A stretch of 64,000 bases of DNA, from the NCBI RefSeq assembly GCF_031119625.1, contig NZ_JAVHZV010000026.1:61296-125295 (forward strand). The letters run 5' to 3'. The position numbers were made by a program, and so were the translations under genes. Source of the stretch: Pseudomonas sp. G34 (GTDB lineage Bacteria; Pseudomonadota; Gammaproteobacteria; Pseudomonadales; Pseudomonadaceae). Of this stretch, positions 34,964-43,057 are shown in pieces (position 1 is the first letter of the stretch; each line of letters begins with the position of its first letter). A model generated the notes under the pieces. That model was given only the letters and a program-made list of their open reading frames with translations, ran no database searches and was not told the DNA's origin.

Positions 34964-35551
34964 ATGGTCTATCTCCCGTCGTCGCCCGAACCTCGCCAGC
35001 CCGATCCCTCCGTGACCGAGGCGCTGCAAGGGGAGGCCTTTCTGCGCACCTTTCTCGCCCGTCGCGAACAGATGGAGGCGGTGCTGCGCCGCCGCGTCGG
35101 CTGTCGGGCGACGGCCGCGGACCTGCTGCAAGAGCTGTTTCTGCGCTTCTGGCGACGGCCCAGCGCGCCGCTCGAAGATATGGGCAGTTACCTGATTCGC
35201 AGCGCCCATAACCTGGCCATCGACCACCTGCGCAGCGAGGGCGCACGCAGCCGTCACGAGGCGGGCCTGTTGCCTGAGCAGCGTGGTGATTCGAGCGTTT
35301 CGCCAGATGCAGCGCTGGAGGCGGGCAGCGATCTGCGCCGTGTCGAGGCCGCCTTGCGGGCGTTGCCGGAGCGCACCCGGCACATCTTTCTGCTCAATCG
35401 CATCCACGGCCAGACCTACGGGCAGATCGCCCGCAGCATGGCGCTTTCCCAGAGCGCGGTGGAAAAACATATGATGCGCGCCCTGCAAGTCTGCAAGGCC
35501 AGCGTCGTCGATACGCCGGTCGTTCATCCACACGGAAGCGCTACGCCATGA
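34964..35551 (+). CDS. ECF sigma factor, FecI/PvdS-like iron-starvation type
   Basis: The product is about 195 residues from the ATG at 34964. Region 2 (ATAADLLQELFLRFWRRPSA) and region 4 (GQTYGQIARSMALSQSAVEK) are clear. A frame start at 34919 would overlap the promoter. The 4-base overlap with fecR and the downstream TonB-dependent receptor gene define a cell-surface signalling unit: the receptor binds a ferric siderophore, FecR relays the signal and the sigma factor transcribes the receptor gene. Fur control is suggested by the box upstream. Confidence 0.92.
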   Translation: MVYLPSSPEPRQPDPSVTEALQGEAFLRTFLARREQMEAVLRRRVGCRATAADLLQELFLRFWRRPSAPLEDMGSYLIRSAHNLAIDHLRSEGARSRHEAGLLPEQRGDSSVSPDAALEAGSDLRRVEAALRALPERTRHIFLLNRIHGQTYGQIARSMALSQSAVEKHMMRALQVCKASVVDTPVVHPHGSATP

Positions 35552-36525
35552 GCCACGAGTCAGATCCACAGCCGCCGCTGTCGCGCGCCGAGCAGGACGC
35601 CTGGCTGTGGCTCGGCCGCCTGCAAGGGCAGCCGGGCGATGCCGTGCAGATGGCTTTCGAGCGCTGGCTGGCTGCTGCCCCCGAGCATGTCGACACCTAC
35701 GTGCGCATGCAGGCGCTCTGGCACCTGAGCCGCCCAGCGGCCCAGCGCCTGGCCGATGAACAAGCCGCTGCCCTGCAGCAGTACCTGCACAAGCCCGTGA
35801 GCAAACGCCGTTACTGGGCCTCGGCACTGGCGATGGCCGCCTGCCTGCTGGTGGTGGTGTGGGGCGCGGGTTGGCAGCCACTGCGCTGGGTGGATGACCT
35901 GGGCGCGGATATGGTTTCGGCGCCCGGCCAGGTGCGTAGCGTGACCCTGAGCGATGGCTCCAGCGTGGTGCTGGATGCCGACAGCGCCATCGCTGTGCGC
36001 TACAGCGCGGGCGAGCGGCATGTCGAGCTGCGCCGCGGGGCGGCGTACTTCAGCGTGCTGCCGGGGGAGATTCCCTTTACCGTCGCTGCAGCCGGTGGCG
36101 AGGCACGGGTGCTCGGCACGCGCTTCGAAGTGCGCCGTCTGGGCGAGGGCGCCCGGGTGTCGGTGCTGCAGGGGCGGGTGGCGGTACGCGGCGGGCCGTT
36201 GGAGGCGGCGCGGGTGCTTACTGCCGATCAACAGGTCAGCTATGCCGCTGGCGTCAGCGGCAATCTCCAGGGCGTCGACGCTGGTGCGCTGACTGCGTGG
36301 CGCGATGGCCGCCTGAGTTTCTACCGTGCGCCGCTGGGCGAGGTGCTCGACGAGCTGCGCCGCTATTACCCGGGGCGCATCGTGCTGCTCAATGATGAGC
36401 TGCGAGCCAAACGGGTCAGCGGCAGCTTCGCCAGCCAGGATCCCGGGGCGATTCTCGATGCCCTGCAGGGCGTGGTCGGCTTCGAGCAGCACAGGCTGCT
36501 GGGCCGGCTGATCATCCTGCGCTGA
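35548..36525 (+). CDS. FecR-family anti-sigma/sigma regulator
   Basis: The product is 325 residues. A cytoplasmic N-terminal region with Trp residues (QDAWLWLGRLQGQPGD) binds the sigma factor; one transmembrane segment lies at about residues 85-103 (YWASALAMAACLLVVVWGAG), followed by a periplasmic FecR domain (SVTLSDGSSVVLDADSAIAV) and a C-terminal STN-like part that should touch the receptor signalling domain. It overlaps the sigma gene by 4 bases. Confidence 0.93.
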   Translation: MSHESDPQPPLSRAEQDAWLWLGRLQGQPGDAVQMAFERWLAAAPEHVDTYVRMQALWHLSRPAAQRLADEQAAALQQYLHKPVSKRRYWASALAMAACLLVVVWGAGWQPLRWVDDLGADMVSAPGQVRSVTLSDGSSVVLDADSAIAVRYSAGERHVELRRGAAYFSVLPGEIPFTVAAAGGEARVLGTRFEVRRLGEGARVSVLQGRVAVRGGPLEAARVLTADQQVSYAAGVSGNLQGVDAGALTAWRDGRLSFYRAPLGEVLDELRRYYPGRIVLLNDELRAKRVSGSFASQDPGAILDALQGVVGFEQHRLLGRLIILR

Positions 36526-36618
36526 GAAATATTTTTCAGGCCGGGGTGAGGTATGTCCCAGCGGCATCCGTGTAGTGCTGTGAATGCGACTTTTTCGCAC
36601 TGATAGCCAGCGCCCGGG

Positions 36619-39060
36619 ATGAAGACAACCATGAACCACCGCATCAAGCGCCAACAGCAAGCTGCCTTGAAACACCTCGGCCTGGCCACCTGGCTGTTGG
36701 GCACCTCGCTGCTGCCCCTGGCACCCACCGTGCTGGCCCAGGCTGCTGGCGATCAGGCCGCTACCTACGCTTTCACTATTGCCGCCCAGCCGCTGCCCCA
36801 AGCGTTGGATGCCTTCAGCCGTACCACCGGGCTCAACCTGGTGTACACCGACGAAGCGCCTTACGCCGTGCAGGCTCCTGCCGTGCAGGGGCGGATGAGC
36901 GCCGAGCAGGCGCTGAGCCGCTTGCTGGCCGGCTCCGGCTTCACCTTCGCCCGGGCGGGCGCCACCACCGTCACCCTGCAGGCGCTGCCCGCCGACGGCG
37001 CCCTGAGCCTCGGCGCGGTGAACATCCAGTCGCAGCGTACGCCGAGCACCAACTACCAGCCGCCGGAAACCACCTCGCTGACGCGCAGCGACACGCCACT
37101 GCTGGAAATCCCCCAGGCGGTAGCCGTGGTGCCGACCCAGGCGCTGCAGGATCAACAGCCGCAGACGCTCGACGAGGCGCTGGTCAACGTCAGCGGCATC
37201 ACCCAGTCCAACACCCTGGGCAGCACCCTGGATGCGGTGATGAAGCGCGGCTTCGGCGACAACCGCGACGGCTCCATCCTGCGTGACGGCATGCGCACCA
37301 TCCAGGGCCGCAACTTCACCGCCACTGCCGAGCGCGTCGAGGTGCTCAAGGGGCCGTCGTCGATGCTCTACGGCATTCTCGATCCGGGCGGAGTGATCAA
37401 CGTGGTCAGCAAGAAACCGCAGCTGGAGAGCTACCGCGCCATCACTGGCCGCGCCTCGACCTACGGCCATGGCAAGAACGGCAGTGGCGGCACCCTGGAT
37501 GTTACCGGCCCGCTGGGCGAAACCGGGCTGGCCTACCGGCTGGTCGCCGATTATGACGACGCCGACTACTGGCGCAGCTTCGGCACCAACCGCGACAAGA
37601 CTTTCGCGCCCTCGCTGGCCTGGTACGGCGAGGACACCACGGTGACCCTCAGCCATGAGTACCGCGAGTATTCGGTGCCGTTCGATCGCGGCACGGTTTT
37701 CCGTAACGGCAAAGCGCTGGACATTCCCGCCGAGCGCCGGCTGGACGAGGCTTACAACATCACCGATGGCCGCTCGCACCTGACCATCTTCGACCTGTCG
37801 CACCAGCTCAACGACGACTGGAAGGCGCACTTCGCCTACAGCTACAACCGTGATCGTTACGACGATTACCAGGCACGCATCTTCCGTGAGCCCGCCGCAC
37901 AAAACAGCAACGCCTACACGCGCCGGCTGGACGGCACTCAAGGCGCGGTCAGCACCTCGCACTTCGCCACCGTCGACCTGGATGGCAAGGTGCAACTCGG
38001 CGGTATGCAGCACGACCTGCTGATGGGCGTGGACCACGAATACCGCAAGTTCTACCGCGAAGACCTGCTGCGCCAGAACACCGCCATTCGTTTCGATCCA
38101 TTCAACCCGGTCTACGGCAATGTGCCGGTGCCCACCACCGTGGTGGCCAGCGACAGCGACCAGACCGATCGGGTGGTCACCCAGTCGGCGTTCTTCCAGG
38201 ATTCGGTGCACTTGAGCGAGCAGTGGATCTTCGTCGCGGGTGCCCGCTATCAGCTGTATGACCAGATGTCCGGGCGCGGCCGGCCGTTCAGCAAGAACAC
38301 CGATATCGACGGTCAGGTCTGGGTGCCGCGGGTGGGCCTGGTGTACAAGCTCAACGACGAGCTGTCGCTGTATGGCGGCTACACCGAGTCGTTCAAGCCC
38401 AACTCGACCATCGCGCCGCTGAGCAATGGCGCCTCCATCAATGGCGTGCCGCCGGAGGAGGGCAAGAGCTGGGAGATCGGCGCCAAGCTGGATAGGCCCG
38501 GACGCATCACCGGCACCCTGGCGCTGTTCGATATCGTCAAGGAAAACGTGCTGGTGACCCAGACAGACAGTGCAACGGGGCTCACAGTGGCGACTGGCGC
38601 CGGTGAAGTGCGCTCGCGCGGCGTCGAACTGGACGTGACCGGGCAGCTTACCGACGACCTCAGCCTGATCGGCACCTATGCCTTTACCGATGCCGAGGTA
38701 ACCAAGGACCCGGAGCTCAAGGGCAATGGCCTGCAGAACGTCGCCCGGCATACCGCGTCGCTGTACGGTGTGTATGACTTCGGCCAGCTGTTCGGCGGTG
38801 ACCGCGTGCGCGCCGGTGTGGGGGCTCGCTATGTAGGGGATCGGGAGGGCGATGCCGCCAACAGCTTCACGCTGCCGTCCTATACCGTGGCCGATGCATT
38901 CACCAGTTACGACACCCGCCTGGGCGACAACAAACTCAAGCTGCAGCTCAACGTGAAGAACCTGTTCGACAAGACCTACTACAGCTCGGCGGTGAACAAC
39001 CTCGCCGTTTCCGTCGGTGAGCCGCGCCAGGTGCAGCTCTCCAGCACCCTGGAGTTCTGA
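36619..39060 (+). CDS. TonB-dependent ferric-siderophore receptor with signalling (STN) domain
   Basis: The product is 813 residues. After a long signal peptide (ending near VLAQAAGDQ), an STN domain (about 50-130: AFTIAAQPLPQALDAFSRTT) is followed by the plug (SDTPLLEIPQAVAVVPTQAL) and a 22-strand barrel ending in the C-terminal Phe of STLEF. This is the FpvA/FoxA-type architecture that signals through FecR. ATGs at 36619 and 36631 are both possible starts. The cognate siderophore cannot be named. The gap after fecR (36526-36618) should contain the sigma-dependent promoter. Confidence 0.93.
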   Translation: MKTTMNHRIKRQQQAALKHLGLATWLLGTSLLPLAPTVLAQAAGDQAATYAFTIAAQPLPQALDAFSRTTGLNLVYTDEAPYAVQAPAVQGRMSAEQALSRLLAGSGFTFARAGATTVTLQALPADGALSLGAVNIQSQRTPSTNYQPPETTSLTRSDTPLLEIPQAVAVVPTQALQDQQPQTLDEALVNVSGITQSNTLGSTLDAVMKRGFGDNRDGSILRDGMRTIQGRNFTATAERVEVLKGPSSMLYGILDPGGVINVVSKKPQLESYRAITGRASTYGHGKNGSGGTLDVTGPLGETGLAYRLVADYDDADYWRSFGTNRDKTFAPSLAWYGEDTTVTLSHEYREYSVPFDRGTVFRNGKALDIPAERRLDEAYNITDGRSHLTIFDLSHQLNDDWKAHFAYSYNRDRYDDYQARIFREPAAQNSNAYTRRLDGTQGAVSTSHFATVDLDGKVQLGGMQHDLLMGVDHEYRKFYREDLLRQNTAIRFDPFNPVYGNVPVPTTVVASDSDQTDRVVTQSAFFQDSVHLSEQWIFVAGARYQLYDQMSGRGRPFSKNTDIDGQVWVPRVGLVYKLNDELSLYGGYTESFKPNSTIAPLSNGASINGVPPEEGKSWEIGAKLDRPGRITGTLALFDIVKENVLVTQTDSATGLTVATGAGEVRSRGVELDVTGQLTDDLSLIGTYAFTDAEVTKDPELKGNGLQNVARHTASLYGVYDFGQLFGGDRVRAGVGARYVGDREGDAANSFTLPSYTVADAFTSYDTRLGDNKLKLQLNVKNLFDKTYYSSAVNNLAVSVGEPRQVQLSSTLEF

Positions 39061-39072
39061 CTGGGTAGCCGA

Positions 39073-39150
39073 CCTGGGTATCGCTGCGCTCAACCACAGG
39101 CTACGCACTTATCACCTGTAGCCCGGCGTCGAGCGCAGCGATACCCGGGG
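39073..39150. repeat. Inverted-half intergenic repeat, family C, copy 2
   Basis: Half B (CTGGGTATCGCTGCGCTCAA with CCACAGGCTAC) comes first and half A (GTAGCCCGGCGTCGAGCGCA with GCGATACCCGGG) second, the reverse of the order at 33422-33492. It lies between the convergent receptor and fumarase genes. Confidence 0.7.
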
Positions 39151-39180
39151 ACGGTTGACGCTCGCCCCCCCCAGAACGCA

Positions 39181-39210
39181 AAAGCCCGGCACTAGGCCGG
39201 GCTTCTTTTT
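39181..39210. terminator. Terminator between the receptor and fumarase genes
   Basis: AAGCCCGGC, a 4-base loop and GCCGGGCTT followed by CTTTTT form a rho-independent terminator for the plus strand; the same stem, with AAAA on its other side, also serves fumarase transcripts on the minus strand. Confidence 0.85.
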
Positions 39211-39225
39211 ACCGCAGGGCGATGC

Positions 39226-40749
39226 TTACTGCACTTCCACCGCCAGGCTTTCGGCGATCTTCTTGTTCCAGATCGCAGGGCCCGTGATGTGCACCGACTC
39301 GCCGTTGCTGTCGACGGCCACGGTAACGGGCATGTCCTTGACCTCGAACTCGTAGATCGCTTCCATGCCCAGCTCGGCGAACGCCAGCACCCTGGACTTC
39401 TTGATCGCCTGGGCCACCAGGTAGGCGGCGCCGCCGACGGCCATCAGGTACACGGCCTTGTTGTCCTTGATCGCTTCGATGGCGGTCGGGCCGCGCTCGG
39501 ATTTGCCGATCATGCCCAACAGGCCGGTCTGCTCGAGGATCTGCCGGGTGAACTTGTCCATCCGCGTGGCGGTGGTCGGGCCAGCGGGGCCTACCACTTC
39601 GTCGCCGATCGGGTCGACCGGGCCAACGTAATAGATGAAGCGGCCTTTCAGGTCGACCGGCAGCTGTTCACCCTTGTTGAGCATCTCGACCATGCGCTTG
39701 TGCGCGGCATCGCGACCGGTGAGCATCTTGCCGTTGAGCAGGATGGTTTCGCCCGGCTTCCAGCTCTGCACGTCTTCCGGGGTCAGGGTGTCGAGGTCGA
39801 CGCGGCGCGCGCTCGGGCCGGCTTCCCAGACGATTTCCGGGTAGGCGTCCAGGGGTGGCGCTTCCAGCTCGGCCGGGCCGCTGCCATCGAGCACGAAGTG
39901 GGCGTGGCGGGTAGCGGCGCAGTTGGGGATCATGCACACCGGCAAGGACGCCGCGTGGGTCGGGTAATCCATGATCTTGACGTCGAGCACGGTGGTCAGG
40001 CCGCCCAGGCCCTGGGCGCCGATGCCCAGCTGGTTGACCTTCTCGAACAGCTCCAGACGCATCTCTTCGATCTTGTTCCGCGGGCCGCGAGCCTGCAGTT
40101 CATGGATGTCGATGTGCTCCATGAGTACTTCCTTGGCCATCACCGCGGCCTTTTCGGCGGTACCGCCGATGCCGATGCCGAGCATGCCCGGCGGGCACCA
40201 GCCAGCGCCCATGGTCGGCACGGTCTTGAGCACCCAGTCGACGATCGAGTCGGACGGGTTGAGCATGGCCATCTTCGACTTGTTCTCGGAGCCGCCGCCC
40301 TTGGCTGCGACGTCCACCTCCACCTTGTCGCCCGGGACGATGGAGTAGTGGATCACCGCCGGGGTGTTGTCCTTGGTGTTCTTGCGGGCACCGGCCGGGT
40401 CGGCCAGGATCGAGGCGCGCAGGACGTTTTCCGGCAGGTTGTAGGCGCGGCGCACGCCTTCGTTGATCATGTCGTCCAGGCTCATGGTGGCGCCGTCCCA
40501 GCGCACGTCCATACCGACCTTGACGAATACGGTGACGATGCCGGTGTCCTGGCAGATCGGGCGGTGGCCGGTGGCACACATGCGCGAGTTGATGAGGATC
40601 TGCGCCATGGAGTCGCGGGCGGCCGGCGATTCTTCACGCAGATAGGCCTCGTGCATCGCCTGGATGAAGTCGACGGGGTGGTAGTAGGAGATGAACTGCA
40701 GGGCGTCGGCGACGCTCTGGATCAGGTCGTCTTGCTTGATCACGGTCAT
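39226..40749 (-). CDS. fumA: Class I (4Fe-4S) fumarate hydratase
   Basis: The product is 507 residues, the full class I fumarase length, with both the alpha (N-terminal, CATGHRPICQDTGI) and beta (C-terminal, IGDEVVGPAGPTTATRM) parts in one chain. Candidate cluster cysteines are in MCATGHRPICQD, in the middle PNCAATRH, and near MGAGWCPPG. It interconverts fumarate and malate in the TCA cycle. The ATG at 40749 follows AAGGGAG; the frame to 40890 is not needed. It is divergent from the sadC-like gene, as in P. aeruginosa around PA4332-PA4333. Confidence 0.95.
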   Translation of the reverse strand: MTVIKQDDLIQSVADALQFISYYHPVDFIQAMHEAYLREESPAARDSMAQILINSRMCATGHRPICQDTGIVTVFVKVGMDVRWDGATMSLDDMINEGVRRAYNLPENVLRASILADPAGARKNTKDNTPAVIHYSIVPGDKVEVDVAAKGGGSENKSKMAMLNPSDSIVDWVLKTVPTMGAGWCPPGMLGIGIGGTAEKAAVMAKEVLMEHIDIHELQARGPRNKIEEMRLELFEKVNQLGIGAQGLGGLTTVLDVKIMDYPTHAASLPVCMIPNCAATRHAHFVLDGSGPAELEAPPLDAYPEIVWEAGPSARRVDLDTLTPEDVQSWKPGETILLNGKMLTGRDAAHKRMVEMLNKGEQLPVDLKGRFIYYVGPVDPIGDEVVGPAGPTTATRMDKFTRQILEQTGLLGMIGKSERGPTAIEAIKDNKAVYLMAVGGAAYLVAQAIKKSRVLAFAELGMEAIYEFEVKDMPVTVAVDSNGESVHITGPAIWNKKIAESLAVEVQ

Positions 40750-40937
40750 GTGGGGGCGCTCCCTTGTAGGGCAGGAACTGCAAATGCCGGGACGTTGCCG
40801 GCTCGTTCTAAAAGGCGCGGCAGTATACCGCGGGGGCAGCGCCCGGGACACCCGTTGGACGGCCACGATAACTACCCTAGGCTTTTTCATGGCGCACGGT
40901 TAGAGTGGAGGCCAGTTGCCACTATGGGAGGGAGCCC

Positions 40938-42065
40938 ATGACCTCCAGCAACCAGCCATTCAATAAAAACACTCTGCAGCGCCTGCTGATCAAGCGCTTC
41001 GGAATGGCCGTGGCCACCTACCTGACGATCTCCGCCATCGTGGCGGTCGCCTATTGCTGCGATCTGTTCAACGTGCCCGGACGTTCGGTCATGCTGCTGC
41101 TGGCGGCCACCGCCATCAGCCAGATGGCGTTTCTCGGGATGTTCGTCAGCGGCCGCAATCTGGGCTTCGAGGATCCGAGCCTGACCGAAGTGCAGATGCT
41201 GGTCGCCCTGGGGCTGACCACGGCGCTGGTCGCCATGCTCGACCAGGCGCGCGGCACCCTGCTGGTGGTGTATCCCATGTTCATGCTGTTCGGCCTGTTC
41301 CAGCTGCGCACCTGGGTGTTCTTTCGCTGTGCGTGCCTGGCCTTCGCCGGTTTCCTGGCCATCAACCTCTACGAGTTCCTGGCGGGCATCGGCCGCGACA
41401 TCGGCCTGGTGGTGCTGCAGACCTGCGTACTGGGCGTGGTGCTGGCCTGGCTGAACCTGTTCGCCTGGTACATGCAGCAGATGCGCCAGCGCATGCGCAA
41501 ACGCCGCTTCGCCCTGCAGGCGCACCAGGAAACCCTGCGCGGCATGATGCGCCAGCTCGAAGATATGGTGGCCACCGACGAACTCACCGGCCTGTGCAAC
41601 CGCCGCCACTTCCTGCGCATGGCCGCCCAGGCGCTGGAGACGCTGACACCCGGGCGCCAGCACGGCCTGGCCCTGATCGACCTGGATCACTTCAAGCGCA
41701 TCAACGACCGTTACGGCCATGCCGCTGGCGACCGCGTGCTGCAGGCGTTCGCGGCCGTGGCCAGTGGCTGCCTGCGTGACGGCGACATGATCGCGCGGTA
41801 TGGCGGCGAGGAGTTCGTGCTGCTGATACCCGATACCGATGCCGAGGTCTTCCATTCCTGTTGCGAGCGCCTGCGCGTGGCATTCAGTGAGTGCAAGCCG
41901 GTTAATGTTAAGGTGCCCAATCTCAGTCTTTCCGTGGGGATGACCCTGGTGACCCTGCACGACAATCTCGATGAGGCCCTGCACCGGGCCGACCAGGCGC
42001 TCTATCAGGCCAAGCGCAGCGGCCGCAATTGCAGTGCCGCGACCTGGGATCTGGCCGATGCCTGA
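40938..42065 (+). CDS. sadC: Membrane diguanylate cyclase (SadC-like)
   Basis: The product is 375 residues with about five or six hydrophobic segments in residues 22-180 and a C-terminal GGDEF domain. The active-site motif is GGEEF (289-293), with an RxxD inhibitory site (RDGD, 280-283) five residues before it, so it should make c-di-GMP and be product-inhibited. The gene lies between fumarase and a ferredoxin reductase gene, as sadC (PA4332) does in P. aeruginosa. It is shorter than my recollection of that protein (about 490), so the symbol rests on synteny. GGGAGGGAG precedes the ATG. Confidence 0.82.
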   Translation: MTSSNQPFNKNTLQRLLIKRFGMAVATYLTISAIVAVAYCCDLFNVPGRSVMLLLAATAISQMAFLGMFVSGRNLGFEDPSLTEVQMLVALGLTTALVAMLDQARGTLLVVYPMFMLFGLFQLRTWVFFRCACLAFAGFLAINLYEFLAGIGRDIGLVVLQTCVLGVVLAWLNLFAWYMQQMRQRMRKRRFALQAHQETLRGMMRQLEDMVATDELTGLCNRRHFLRMAAQALETLTPGRQHGLALIDLDHFKRINDRYGHAAGDRVLQAFAAVASGCLRDGDMIARYGGEEFVLLIPDTDAEVFHSCCERLRVAFSECKPVNVKVPNLSLSVGMTLVTLHDNLDEALHRADQALYQAKRSGRNCSAATWDLADA

Positions 42066-42996
42066 ATTATGCGTGGCTGAGCGGCGCTGGGAAGTCGCCG
42101 CGGCCAGCAACCTGCTCGATGCGCTGCTCGGCGCTGGCATCGCGTTGCCCTACAGCTGCCGCGCCGGCAGTTGCCAGGCCTGCCTGGTGCGCTGCGTAGC
42201 GGGCGAGCCGGAGGATGCCAAACCCGATGCACTCGATGCCGTGCGCCGCCAACAGGGCTGGCGCCTGGCTTGCCAATGCCGGGTGAGCGGGCCGCTGCAG
42301 CTGGAAGTTTTCGACCCAAGCAAGGATGCGCTACCTGCGCAGGTGCAAGCCTGCGACTGGTTGAGCGAGCGCGTGCTGCGCCTGAGGCTGCTGCCGCAAC
42401 AGCCGCTGCGCTACCGGGCTGGCCAGCATCTGCTGTTATGGACGGCGGCCGGTGTCGCGCGGCCTTACTCGCTCGCCAGCCTGCCGGGGGAAGATGCCTG
42501 CCTGGAGTTTCACATCGATTGCGGCCGCCCCGGCGCGTTCTGCGATGCCGCCCGCCAGCTCCAGGTCGGTGACGGCCTGCGCCTGGGCGCGTTGAGCGGC
42601 GCAGCCTTGCACTACGACCCCGACTGGCAGGAAAAACCCCTGTGGTTGCTGGGGGCCGGAACCGGCCTGGCACCCTTGTGGGCAGTGCTGCGCGAGGCGC
42701 TGCGCCAGGGCCACCAAGGGCCGATCCGCGTCGTGCATGTGGCCAGCAGCAGTGCCGAGCATTACCTGGCGGGCGCATTGCTGGCGCTTGCCGAGCGGCA
42801 TCCTCACGTACAGGTCGAGCTGGTCGAGGGGCCGCAATTGCCCGCGTTGCTGGCGACCCTGCGCCTCGCTTCACGACAAACCGTGGCCTTGCTGTGTGGC
42901 GGCCCCGAGATCGTGAAAGTAGTGTCGCGACGTCTGTACCTGGCCGGCCTGCCGCGCAGCCAGCTGCTCAGCGACCTGTTTCTGCCCCACGCCTGA
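42058..42996 (+). CDS. 2Fe-2S ferredoxin/FAD/NAD(P) oxidoreductase
   Basis: The product is 312 residues. An N-terminal plant-type ferredoxin domain has Cys34, Cys39, Cys42 and Cys72 (SCRAGSCQACLVRC spacing C-x4-C-x2-C); a flavin domain (ARPYSLAS) and NAD(P) domain (GAGTGLAPLWAVL, CGGPE) follow. It overlaps the cyclase gene by 8 bases, so expression of the two is linked, an arrangement shared with P. aeruginosa PA4331/PA4332. The electron acceptor is unknown. The start at 42058 avoids a longer frame from 41971. Confidence 0.85.
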   Translation: MPELCVAERRWEVAAASNLLDALLGAGIALPYSCRAGSCQACLVRCVAGEPEDAKPDALDAVRRQQGWRLACQCRVSGPLQLEVFDPSKDALPAQVQACDWLSERVLRLRLLPQQPLRYRAGQHLLLWTAAGVARPYSLASLPGEDACLEFHIDCGRPGAFCDAARQLQVGDGLRLGALSGAALHYDPDWQEKPLWLLGAGTGLAPLWAVLREALRQGHQGPIRVVHVASSSAEHYLAGALLALAERHPHVQVELVEGPQLPALLATLRLASRQTVALLCGGPEIVKVVSRRLYLAGLPRSQLLSDLFLPHA

Positions 42997-43012
42997 TCAT
43001 CCGCCAGCAATG

Positions 43013-43040
43013 AAAAGGCCCGCATCAACGCGGGCCTTGG
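43013..43040. terminator. Bidirectional terminator between reductase and pyruvate kinase genes
   Basis: AAGGCCCGC, a short loop and GCGGGCCTT form a strong stem with AAAA on the left. It is best placed to end pykA transcripts on the minus strand, and also ends the convergent reductase mRNA. Confidence 0.75.
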
Positions 43041-43057
43041 TATCGCGGCGTCAGTCG

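Noticed and set aside
35560..39108. Antisense open frame of 1182 codons over fecR and the TonB receptor gene
   Set aside because: It is the shadow of two well-supported genes; its composition is typical of a high-GC reverse frame, without domains.
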